DNA of 44,142 nt from CAZWCX01 sp964632945. GTDB lineage: Bacteria > Planctomycetota > MHYJ01 > WSZJ01 > CAZWCX01. A program made the position numbers and the translations under genes. The notes beneath the pieces are model-generated. The model did no database searches. It saw only the letters and a program-made list of their open reading frames with translations, and was not told where the DNA came from. The stretch spans positions 1 to 44,142 of the forward strand of contig CAZWCX010000056.1 of assembly GCA_964632945.1 (NCBI GenBank). The letters are read 5' to 3'. Of the stretch, positions 30,994-38,919 are shown piece after piece (the first letter of the stretch is position 1; every line of letters begins with the position of its first letter).

Positions 30994-32964
30994 ATGTCGC
31001 TCTTCAGCGGTCTGAACGTCGGTCTTCAGGGAATCCTGTCCAACCAGTCCGCCCTGCAGACGGTGGGTCACAATCTCGCCAATGCCAATACCCCCGGCTT
31101 CTCGCGTCAGCGGGTGGATTTCGTCACGCTCCCGCCCCAGGACTTCGCCTTCGGTCAACTCGGGAAGGGAGTGGCGGTCGGCGGGATCCGGCGCGTCGTG
31201 GACCAGTCGCTGCAGATCCGCTTCCAGGACGCATCCTCTTCCTTGGGCAACCTTCGCGTGCGCCAGGACACCCTCGCGCACATCGAGCAGGTGTTCAACG
31301 AATTGCAGGAAGTCAGCCTCTCGGGACAGTTCGAGCGGTTTTTCCGGTCCCTCGAGGAGTTGTCCAACAACCCGAAGAACATCGCGAACCGCGCCGAGAC
31401 GGTGTCCGAAGCGCAGTCGCTCGTAGACTCGATCAACCTGCTCGGCACGCGCCTCCGCGAACTGCGGACGGACCTCAACGGGACGATTCGCTCGCAGATC
31501 GCCGACGTGAACCGCGCGGCGGTCGAAATCGCCGAGCTCAACGGCCAGATCCTCTCCGCGGAGAACGCGGGTCTCGAATTCGGGGACGCCAACGACCTGC
31601 GCGACCGGCGGGACCTGCTGCTGCGCCAGATCGCCGAAGTGGTGAACGTGAAGGGGATCGAGACTTCGAATGGGGCGGTCAACGTCCTGATCGGCAGCAA
31701 CTACCTCGTATTCGGGCGCCAGGCGTTCACCCTGTCCACCTCCGAGTCGGTCGACGAGGGGGTTTCCATCTCCACGCCCTTCTTCGAGACCACCGGTGTG
31801 ATCCCGGAGGTGCGCTCGGGCACGCTGCGGGGCACGATGGACGCCCGCGACCAGATCCTGCCCCGGTTCCAGCGCGACCTCGACGAACTGGCGCGCACCT
31901 TCGCCTTCGAAATGAACCGCGTCCATTCCGAGGGGATGGGCTTGCAGCGCTTCGATTCGATCACGAGCGTGGACAGGGTAGGGATTCCCTCGGTCGGCAT
32001 CGGCGGTGCGCCCCTGGCCACGCCGGTGACGGTGACCGGGACCCCGAGCGACACCGGCGTCACGGACCCGGCCCTCATCGGGTATCCGGACGACGTCTTC
32101 AATACCCTCGATGTCCTGGTCCTGACCGGGGCCAATGCGGGTCTCCGCCGGCGCGTCGTCGACTTCGACGGCGCCACCGGGACGCTCTTCTTCGATCGTT
32201 CCTTCCCGTCTCCCCTGGGTGGCGGGGAGCAGTTGCAGATCACGTCCCTTCCGCACGCGATCCGCAACGGGAGCTTCGACCTGAAGATCGTGAACGAACT
32301 GACCGGGAAGATCGACACGTTCAACATCGAGATCGATGTCGACCATCTGCCCTCGCCCCCGCCGTCGGGGGATTCCACGCTCGACAGCGTGATCGCCGAA
32401 ATCAACGCGGAAGTCGGAACGATTTTCCCGCCCGGCACGATCGTGGCGGAACGGACGGCGGACAACCAGTTGCGCATTCGCTCGACGGCCTCGACCCTTC
32501 GGATCGGCTTCGGCGCCGATTCCAGCGGGTTCCTGGCGTCGATCGGCCTCAATACCCTGTTTGCAGGTACCGGCGCGACCACCCTCGGGCTGAATCCGAT
32601 CGTGGCGCGCGATTCGAGGTTCCTGGCCGCCTCGGCCTCCCTGGAGCCCGGCGACAACGCCAACGCCCGTCGGCTCGCGGACCTGCGCAATCTGCGCGTC
32701 CTCGACGGATCGACCGCGACCTTCGAGGAGTTTTACCAGGGCATGGTCGGCGAGGTCGGCGTGCAGACGCAGGAGGCCCGGGACCGTTTCGAGCATCAGA
32801 GCCTCCTGTCCACACAGATCGAGAACGAGCGCGAACGCGTGTCCGGGGTCAATCTGGACGAAGAGGCCGTCAATCTGATCACGTTCCAGCGGGCGTTCCA
32901 GGCGTCCGCGCGATATCTCTCGGTGATCGACGAACTCCTGGCGACGTTGTTGAATTCGGTCTAG
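30994..32964 (+). CDS. flgK: Flagellar hook-associated protein 1, FlgK
   Basis: Junction protein between hook and filament; 656 residues against about 550 in enterics. The N-terminus has the hook/rod motif GLQGILSNQSALQTVGHNLANANTPGFSRQRVDF, then a helical region typical of FlgK (LEELSNNPKNIANRAETVSEAQSLVDSINLLGTRL), a variable middle at about 320-520, and the C-terminal VSGVNLDEEAVNLITFQRAFQASARYLSVIDELLATLL. GAGG lies just before the ATG inside the flgN stop region, so coupling is likely. It is followed by a 127-base gap with palindromes before flgL. Confidence 0.96.
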   Translation: MSLFSGLNVGLQGILSNQSALQTVGHNLANANTPGFSRQRVDFVTLPPQDFAFGQLGKGVAVGGIRRVVDQSLQIRFQDASSSLGNLRVRQDTLAHIEQVFNELQEVSLSGQFERFFRSLEELSNNPKNIANRAETVSEAQSLVDSINLLGTRLRELRTDLNGTIRSQIADVNRAAVEIAELNGQILSAENAGLEFGDANDLRDRRDLLLRQIAEVVNVKGIETSNGAVNVLIGSNYLVFGRQAFTLSTSESVDEGVSISTPFFETTGVIPEVRSGTLRGTMDARDQILPRFQRDLDELARTFAFEMNRVHSEGMGLQRFDSITSVDRVGIPSVGIGGAPLATPVTVTGTPSDTGVTDPALIGYPDDVFNTLDVLVLTGANAGLRRRVVDFDGATGTLFFDRSFPSPLGGGEQLQITSLPHAIRNGSFDLKIVNELTGKIDTFNIEIDVDHLPSPPPSGDSTLDSVIAEINAEVGTIFPPGTIVAERTADNQLRIRSTASTLRIGFGADSSGFLASIGLNTLFAGTGATTLGLNPIVARDSRFLAASASLEPGDNANARRLADLRNLRVLDGSTATFEEFYQGMVGEVGVQTQEARDRFEHQSLLSTQIENERERVSGVNLDEEAVNLITFQRAFQASARYLSVIDELLATLLNSV

Positions 32965-33033
32965 TCCGTTCCGGCGGAGACGCGGGGCAGGGCGGCCGCG
33001 GCACCGGTCATCTCCCGATCTTGCGGGATACCG

Positions 33034-33062
33034 GGCGCCGAGGGGCGCCGGACTCCGGAGTC
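33034..33062. promoter_or_regulatory. Two adjacent palindromes in the flgK-flgL gap
   Basis: GGCGCC at 33034-33039 pairs with GGCGCC at 33044-33049 across a 4-nt loop, and immediately after it GACTCCGGAGTC at 33051-33062 is a perfect 12-bp palindrome, 29 bases before the flgL ATG. No -10/-35 or -24/-12 pair is clear. The gap may hold a regulator site or a partial terminator controlling flgL separately. The half-site GACTCCGG also occurs inside the operon-head palindrome at 25181-25219. Confidence 0.35.
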
Positions 33063-33091
33063 GTCGTCGGATTCTCCCAGCGGAGCCGGCC

Positions 33092-35095
33092 ATGCCGCAC
33101 GTCAGTGGGGCCTCGTTCGCAGGCTCGAACATCTCCAGGGTCACGGGGACGGTGTCCCGGAACACCGTCGTGAGCAATACCCGTCGCACCGAGGCGGCGA
33201 TCCTGCTTCTGTCCGAACAACTCTCCAGTGGGGTGCGGCTGTTGCGCCCCTCGATCGATCCGATCGGGACGAATTTGGCCCTGGATCTGCAGAACCGCGC
33301 TTCCCGGAGCACACAATTCGTGCGCAACGCGGACGACTCGCTCGCGCACCTGTCCCTCGCCGAATCTTCCATCGCCACGGTCGCGGACCTGCTGGACCGC
33401 GCGCACGTCATCGCCTTGCAGCATCTGAACGATCCCGGGGCCAATCCCGACACCTTCCGCGTCGCCGCGGCCGAAGTGGATCAATTGCTGCGCGAGGCCG
33501 TGACGATCGCCAACGGGACCTTCCAGGGCAAGTTCCTGTTCGGCGGGACGCGGACCACGAGCGACCCGTTTTCGCTGCGGGGATCTTCGGTGAACTATGC
33601 CGGGGACGAGGGGGAAAACCTGATCGCCGTGTCCGACGTGATCCGGGAGGCGCAGTCGCTGTCGGGTTCGGCGGCCTTCGGCGCCGTTTCCGTGGAGATG
33701 CGCGGGTTGGCGGACCTGGATCCGGACCTGACGCCGGAGACCAAGCTGAGCGCGCTCAACGGCGGGGCCGGCGTGTCTCCCGGGCAGTTCCGGATCGGGG
33801 ACGGCGTGACCTCGGTCCAGGTGGACCTCCGGCAGGCCGAGGACGTGGCCGACGCGATCGCGCGGATCAACACCGATCTGGCGGCCGCGGGCCTGGACAT
33901 CTCCATCGCGATCAACGGCCCGCCCAATGTGCCGTCCGACGCCGACCGGTTCGTGCTGACGCGCACGGGCGGCGGGCCCATCGAAGTCGTGGACCTGGCC
34001 GGCGGACGGACGGCGGGGGACCTCGGCATCCTCACCCCGGGGGTGGTCGTGGTTCCGCCCGCTCCCACCGGATTCGTGGGGACGGACGTCAACCCCCGCG
34101 TCACGGGGAGGACGACCCTCGCCTCCCTGCTTCCGGGCGGCGTGCCGCTGGATCTCTCGGGAATCACCATCGTGAACTCCCCGGACGTGCCGCCCCCCGC
34201 GCCGACCGCGATCTCCTTCGCGGGGCTGACGACCGTGGAGGACCTGTTGTTCCGCATCAACGGGTCCGGCACGTCCGTCACGGCGCGGATCAACGAGGCG
34301 GGCACGGCGATCGACCTGCGTTCGACCCTGAGCGGCGCGCGGATGGTGGTGGGGGAGAATGGAGGCACGACGGCGGCGCAGATGGGGATTCTCTACGACT
34401 TCTCCCGCGCGGAACTCGCCGACCTCAACGGCGGAATCGGGGTCCCGCTCATTCCCGGGGGGCCTGAATTCCAGATCGCCTTTACCGCCGGCGGCCCCTC
34501 GTTCGACATCGACATCTCCCGCGTCCGGACGGTCGCCGAACTCGAGCCGCTCATCGAGTCCCTGACCGGCGGAGCGATCGACGTCACCATCAACACCGCT
34601 CTCGACAGCATCGAATTGACCGGCGCCGGCGCCTTCGCCGGAGTGCCGTTCACGGTGACGAACCTGAACCTCAGTTTCACTGCGACGGAACTCGGGATCG
34701 AGTCGACGGCGCCGGCCGTGACCGTGCTCGGGGCTCCACGTACGTTCGTAGGTACGCAGGTGGCCAGTCCGTTCACGGCGCTGATCCGCCTGCGCGACGC
34801 CTTGAAGGCGGAGGACTCTTCGAGGCTGCGGACGGCGGCCAACCTGGTCGACCGGGCGCGCCAGGCGATCCTCGACGTCCGGGGGGAAGTCGGCGGCCGC
34901 GCGCGCCGGCTGGAGACGCTCAAGTCCCGGCTGGACGACGAAAAACAGCAGACGGAGATCCTGCTGACCCAGGTGAAGGGGGTCGACTTCGCGGAGGCCG
35001 CGAGCCGCTTCCAGCTGGAGCAGACCATCCTGCAGGCGGGACTGCAGGCCGCGGCGAGGATCCTCAACGTCAGCCTGCTCGATTTCCTGGGTTGA
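33092..35095 (+). CDS. flgL: Flagellar hook-filament junction protein FlgL, enlarged
   Basis: Flagellin-superfamily junction protein. At 667 residues it is about twice the usual 310. The N-terminal helix region (RVTGTVSRNTVVSNTRRTEAAILLLSEQLSSG) and the C-terminal region (ARRLETLKSRLDDEKQQTEILLTQVKGVDFAEAASRFQLEQTILQAGLQAAARILN) are typical. Between them, about 230-560 is a large beta-rich insert with repeated flagellin-hook-IN-like units (ADAIARINTDLAAAGLDISIAIN, EDLLFRINGSGTSVTARI, AELEPLIESLTGGAIDVTIN). The insert should project outward from the junction. GGAG lies 6 bases before the ATG. It is the last gene of the operon; a promoter for the next operon lies in the 127 bases after it. Confidence 0.92.
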   Translation: MPHVSGASFAGSNISRVTGTVSRNTVVSNTRRTEAAILLLSEQLSSGVRLLRPSIDPIGTNLALDLQNRASRSTQFVRNADDSLAHLSLAESSIATVADLLDRAHVIALQHLNDPGANPDTFRVAAAEVDQLLREAVTIANGTFQGKFLFGGTRTTSDPFSLRGSSVNYAGDEGENLIAVSDVIREAQSLSGSAAFGAVSVEMRGLADLDPDLTPETKLSALNGGAGVSPGQFRIGDGVTSVQVDLRQAEDVADAIARINTDLAAAGLDISIAINGPPNVPSDADRFVLTRTGGGPIEVVDLAGGRTAGDLGILTPGVVVVPPAPTGFVGTDVNPRVTGRTTLASLLPGGVPLDLSGITIVNSPDVPPPAPTAISFAGLTTVEDLLFRINGSGTSVTARINEAGTAIDLRSTLSGARMVVGENGGTTAAQMGILYDFSRAELADLNGGIGVPLIPGGPEFQIAFTAGGPSFDIDISRVRTVAELEPLIESLTGGAIDVTINTALDSIELTGAGAFAGVPFTVTNLNLSFTATELGIESTAPAVTVLGAPRTFVGTQVASPFTALIRLRDALKAEDSSRLRTAANLVDRARQAILDVRGEVGGRARRLETLKSRLDDEKQQTEILLTQVKGVDFAEAASRFQLEQTILQAGLQAAARILNVSLLDFLG

Positions 35096-35165
35096 CGGCC
35101 TCCTGCGTCTCCCGCGCTCCGGCCCCGAGGCGCCGGTTCCCTCCGCCCCCACCGGCGGGAGTCGG

Positions 35166-35195
35166 TTGATTCCCCGGTCCCGACCCGCGTAGAAT
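35166..35195 (+). promoter_or_regulatory. Sigma-70-like promoter of the DUF1800/DUF1501 cassette
   Basis: TTGATT at 35166-35171, an 18-nt spacer, TAGAAT at 35190-35195. The start would be near 35202, about 20 bases before the ATG at 35222 with CGGAGG just upstream. This implies that the cassette is transcribed apart from the sigma-54 flagellar operon. No strong terminator is visible between flgL and this promoter. Confidence 0.5.
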
Positions 35196-35221
35196 GGGCG
35201 CACCTTCCTTCGGAGGCGCCC

Positions 35222-38200
35222 ATGTTCCGTCCGCCGTCCGGGATCGCCTTTCGTGCCGTCGCCGTCGTTCTGCTCGCGGCCTGTGCCGGATTCGCCGAGG
35301 ACCCCGGCGTGCGGCCGGTCCACCCGACCACCCGCGCGGAGGTCGGTCGGACCCGCGTGATCCCGTTCCGGCTGGCCGCCCGGGCGGAAGAGGACGGGGG
35401 CCTGCCGGCGTCGTCCTCGGCACCCGACATCCTGGAGGTCGTCGGCGGGACCGAGGTGCTGCGCGGCCACGACCTGGTCCACGTGCGTGTCCGCGGCCAC
35501 CGGCCCGGGCGCGCCGTTCTGGTCGTCGGGGACGCGTCTCTTCCCGTGGAGGTCGTGTCCGCCCGTATCCCCCCGGACCCGGAGGGCGCGCCCCGGATCG
35601 TCACGCCGATTTCGGGGGCCGCGATCTGGGGCGAGATCACCGTGGCCGTCGAAGTCGACGAGGCCCACCCTGGAGGATCGGGTGATCTGTTCCTGCGGGT
35701 GTCGGACGGTCGCCGGCTCGAACCCCGGCATGTGAGCCATCCGATCTGGGGACCGACCCGGCGCCTGCTGTTCGACTTTGCGGCCGGCGAGTCGGGTCCC
35801 GGACCGCTGGCGCTCGTGCCGGTGTCGCGCGCGCCGGACGGGGTCGAGACCGCGGGAACCGCGGTCGTCGTCCATGCGCTTTTCCCCGCCGCCGCGGAGG
35901 TGAACGTCTTCGAAGCGGAGGAGCCTGCCGCGGATCCCCGCCCGGAGCGGTTCGGTGTCGAACTTCCCCCGATCGGCATCGACCCCGAGGCATCGAAAGG
36001 TCAATATGCCGGAAATTGGGGATCGGATCCGGCCGTCTGCCTGGCCATCGACACGGCGACGGCGGGCTGGTACCAGATGGTGATCCGCGCACGCGGCGAC
36101 CAGGCGGGCGGGGCCTACCCGACCGTCGGACTCATTCTCGACGGGGCCGACGAGCCGGTCACCAGCGGCGTCCTCGCGGCAGATCGCTGGCATCGGGTCG
36201 CCGTGGGGGTCCCGGTCCGTCTCGAAGCGGGGCGACACCGATTCACCCCGTACTTCCTGAACGACTTTTACGCCGAAATGCTCGCCGATCGGAATCTCTA
36301 TCTCGACCGGGTGGAGGTCGCGCGGGTGACGGCGGATCGCCCCCAGGGGGTGGCCGTGATCGGGACGGGCGAGATGGAAGGCGGGGGCTCCGCGTCCGGA
36401 CGCATGGGCATGGCCGGCGGGTCGGGAGCCATGACCATGGGGGCGGGGATGACGATGTCCGGGACCGCCCCGGCGGGCGCAGATCCCTTCGCGCCCGGTC
36501 GCTCCACGCTGCGGGTCGCCCTCGAACAACCGCTGGATGGACGGCGGATCATGGGCGATCTCGCAATCCGCGGGCGCTGCACGTGGCCCGACATGGAGAA
36601 TGCTCCTCCCCCGAAGGTGACGCTCCACGTCAACGGGCGAGCCCTCGATGCGCAGCGGACCGCGGCTCCGATGTTCTGGATCGACGCACGGGCATTCGCC
36701 CCGGGCGCGAACACGATCCAGCTCGTCGCCGTGACCGATGCCGGAGCCGTCGCCGCGACGCAGGTCCACACGGTCCATCGACCGGAGTTTCCCGGCGCCG
36801 AAGGACCCGCCGGCGAGGACCGTCTGCGTGCGTTCCTACGCTACCCCATGCAGGATGAAGCCTGGGACCCCGGCATCCGGGATCGCTGGTCGGCCGATCA
36901 CCATCCCTCCGAGGGTCGCAGCGCCGCCTTCTGGTCGGAAGGAGAGGCCGCTCTTGCCCTGCCGGAGGACCTCGCCGGCACGTTCGACGTGTTTGTCGAA
37001 GGGCGCGGGGACGACTTCGAGGGTCCGCCGCAGGCGCTCGTCACGCTCGAAGCGGCCGGCGCCCGCAATCCGGTCGGAGCGGTGGACGTTCCGCCCTGGT
37101 GGGAGACTTGCGCGGTCGGGACGGTCCGGCTCGCCGCGGGGCCGAAGCGAATCTCGGTCGCCTTTCGGAACGACAAGTACGAGGAAAACGTCGGTGACCG
37201 GAACCTGTGGCTGCAGGCTTTGGTACTCCGCGAGGCGAGGTCGGCGCCGATCTCGCCTCCGGCCGTACGGATCGCCTGGCCGCCGGCGGGACACGCCGTC
37301 CACGCGGCGGATGCCGTGGTTGCCGATGCCTGGGGCGACGGGGAGCCGGTCTGGGCCGAACTCTGGATCGACGATCGCCCCTCCGGCGTCGGGTTGGACA
37401 TCACGCGCCGGCCGGGTCGGATCGTGCTGCCGATCCTGGCGCGCGGTCTCGCGCCCGGCCCCCACACGCTGCGGGTGCGCGTCGCGGACCGCGCCGGGCA
37501 AACGGGGGACGCCCCCGCCGTTCCCTTCACCGTCCTCGAACGTGCGCCCGAAACGCCGGGACCCTATGCCCGGGCGCTCCGCCTGCTCGACCGCTTCGCC
37601 TTCGGGGCCCGTCCGCAGGATGTGGCCGCCGTGCTCACCCGGGGAGAGCAGGCCTGGCTGCGAAACCGGCTGGATCGACCCCATGCCGATCCGGCGGAGC
37701 AGGAGGCGATCGCCTTCGCAATGACCCACTTCCCCGAGCGGGACGGGGAGTACGATGTCGCCGGCCGGATCCTGGGGCACTGCCTGGCCACGGAAAACCC
37801 GGTGCAGGCCCGCTTCGTGCAATGGGCCGAAAACCACTTCTCGACGTGGATCCGGAAAACGGGTGCGGACCCGGAGTGGGTCGAACACCGGCGCTTCCTC
37901 CGCCTCGGTCCCGCCCCCTTCGGCGACCTCCTGTTCGCCTCCGCCCGCAGCCCCGCAATGCTTTCCTACCTCGACCAGCAATACAGCTTCTCGCGCCAGT
38001 TGAACGAGAACTACGCCCGTGAAATCCTCGAGCTGCACACCGTCGGCGCGAGCGCCGGCTACACGCAGGAGGATGTCACGGAACTTGCCCACCTCCTCAC
38101 CGGGTGGACGTTCTCGGAGGAGGGGGACGGGGGGCCCGGCGGCCCGCGCCGGCGCACGTTCCGGTTCGATCCGCGGCTGAACGACGGCGCGCCCCGGCGC

Positions 38201-38902
38201 GTGTTCGGGGCGGCGTTCCCCAGGGCCGAGCCGAACGAGCGCCACGATCGAGTCCGGCGCGCGATCGAGACGCTGGCGGCCCATCCGGCAACGGCCCGAT
38301 TCGTGTGTCGCAAGCTCGCCGAACATTACGTGTCGTTGCCCGCACCCGAGCGGCTGGTCGATGAGCTGGCCGGCGTGTTCCACGAGACCCACGGTGACCT
38401 TCGCGCCGTGCTGGCCGCCATCGCCGCGCACCCGGAGTTTCAGGCGCCGGATCTGCCCGAGAAGGTCTGCACCCCGTTCGACTACGCGGTGCGTCTGGCG
38501 CGGGCCTGCGGCCTCTGGCATCCCTGGGGGCTGATCGAGTTCCAGCAACGCAGCGGCATGGGAGTGCTGGACCGGTCGACCCCGGACGGGTACCCCGAGG
38601 AAGATTCCGCCTACGCCGACACGAACGCCATGCTGCAGCGCTGGAAGTTCGTGCGCGAGTACGCCTGGGCGCTCGCGGACGGGGTCCCGCCCGGTTGGCG
38701 CTGGACCGAGGAACCCTGGACCGACGAAGGAAGGCAGGCGGTGGTGGACGCCGTCGCCGTCCGTCTGACCGGGCGGCTCCTCGGGGAGAAGTCCAACCGG
38801 GCCGCCCTGGATGTCCTGCGCGCGGTACAGGGCGGGCGCGACGAGGCCGTCCAGTGGATCGCTGCCTTCGTGGCGCAGCTGCCGGAAGCCAGTCTCCGTT
38901 GA
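35222..38902 (+). CDS. Secreted DUF1800 protein with two CBM60-like modules, copy 1
   Basis: A 1226-residue exported protein. Signal peptide residues 1-26, cut near GFA. Domain order: an N-terminal domain to about 220; a CBM60-like carbohydrate-binding module at about 225-375 (YQMVIRARGD, then FLNDFYAEMLADRNLYLDRVEV with the family's ND...DRN calcium-site pattern); a methionine-rich linker at about 380-425; an Ig-like part; a second CBM60-like module at about 540-675 (FRNDKYEENVGDRNLWLQ); another Ig-like part; then DUF1800 from about 780 to the end (VQWAENHFSTWIRK, NENYAREILELHTVGASAGYTQEDVTELAHLLTGWTF). DUF1800 proteins are of unknown function and often sit beside DUF1501 genes, as here. The next gene starts 17 bases after the stop and is a duplicate. 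A surface glycan-binding role is inference. Confidence 0.82.
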   Translation: MFRPPSGIAFRAVAVVLLAACAGFAEDPGVRPVHPTTRAEVGRTRVIPFRLAARAEEDGGLPASSSAPDILEVVGGTEVLRGHDLVHVRVRGHRPGRAVLVVGDASLPVEVVSARIPPDPEGAPRIVTPISGAAIWGEITVAVEVDEAHPGGSGDLFLRVSDGRRLEPRHVSHPIWGPTRRLLFDFAAGESGPGPLALVPVSRAPDGVETAGTAVVVHALFPAAAEVNVFEAEEPAADPRPERFGVELPPIGIDPEASKGQYAGNWGSDPAVCLAIDTATAGWYQMVIRARGDQAGGAYPTVGLILDGADEPVTSGVLAADRWHRVAVGVPVRLEAGRHRFTPYFLNDFYAEMLADRNLYLDRVEVARVTADRPQGVAVIGTGEMEGGGSASGRMGMAGGSGAMTMGAGMTMSGTAPAGADPFAPGRSTLRVALEQPLDGRRIMGDLAIRGRCTWPDMENAPPPKVTLHVNGRALDAQRTAAPMFWIDARAFAPGANTIQLVAVTDAGAVAATQVHTVHRPEFPGAEGPAGEDRLRAFLRYPMQDEAWDPGIRDRWSADHHPSEGRSAAFWSEGEAALALPEDLAGTFDVFVEGRGDDFEGPPQALVTLEAAGARNPVGAVDVPPWWETCAVGTVRLAAGPKRISVAFRNDKYEENVGDRNLWLQALVLREARSAPISPPAVRIAWPPAGHAVHAADAVVADAWGDGEPVWAELWIDDRPSGVGLDITRRPGRIVLPILARGLAPGPHTLRVRVADRAGQTGDAPAVPFTVLERAPETPGPYARALRLLDRFAFGARPQDVAAVLTRGEQAWLRNRLDRPHADPAEQEAIAFAMTHFPERDGEYDVAGRILGHCLATENPVQARFVQWAENHFSTWIRKTGADPEWVEHRRFLRLGPAPFGDLLFASARSPAMLSYLDQQYSFSRQLNENYAREILELHTVGASAGYTQEDVTELAHLLTGWTFSEEGDGGPGGPRRRTFRFDPRLNDGAPRRVFGAAFPRAEPNERHDRVRRAIETLAAHPATARFVCRKLAEHYVSLPAPERLVDELAGVFHETHGDLRAVLAAIAAHPEFQAPDLPEKVCTPFDYAVRLARACGLWHPWGLIEFQQRSGMGVLDRSTPDGYPEEDSAYADTNAMLQRWKFVREYAWALADGVPPGWRWTEEPWTDEGRQAVVDAVAVRLTGRLLGEKSNRAALDVLRAVQGGRDEAVQWIAAFVAQLPEASLR

Positions 38903-38919
38903 GGCCAGGGGAGGAACGG

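Noticed and set aside
37207..38022. Out-of-frame ORFs within the DUF1800 genes
   Set aside because: They overlap recognised domain sequence in the correct frame and have compositional-artefact translations.
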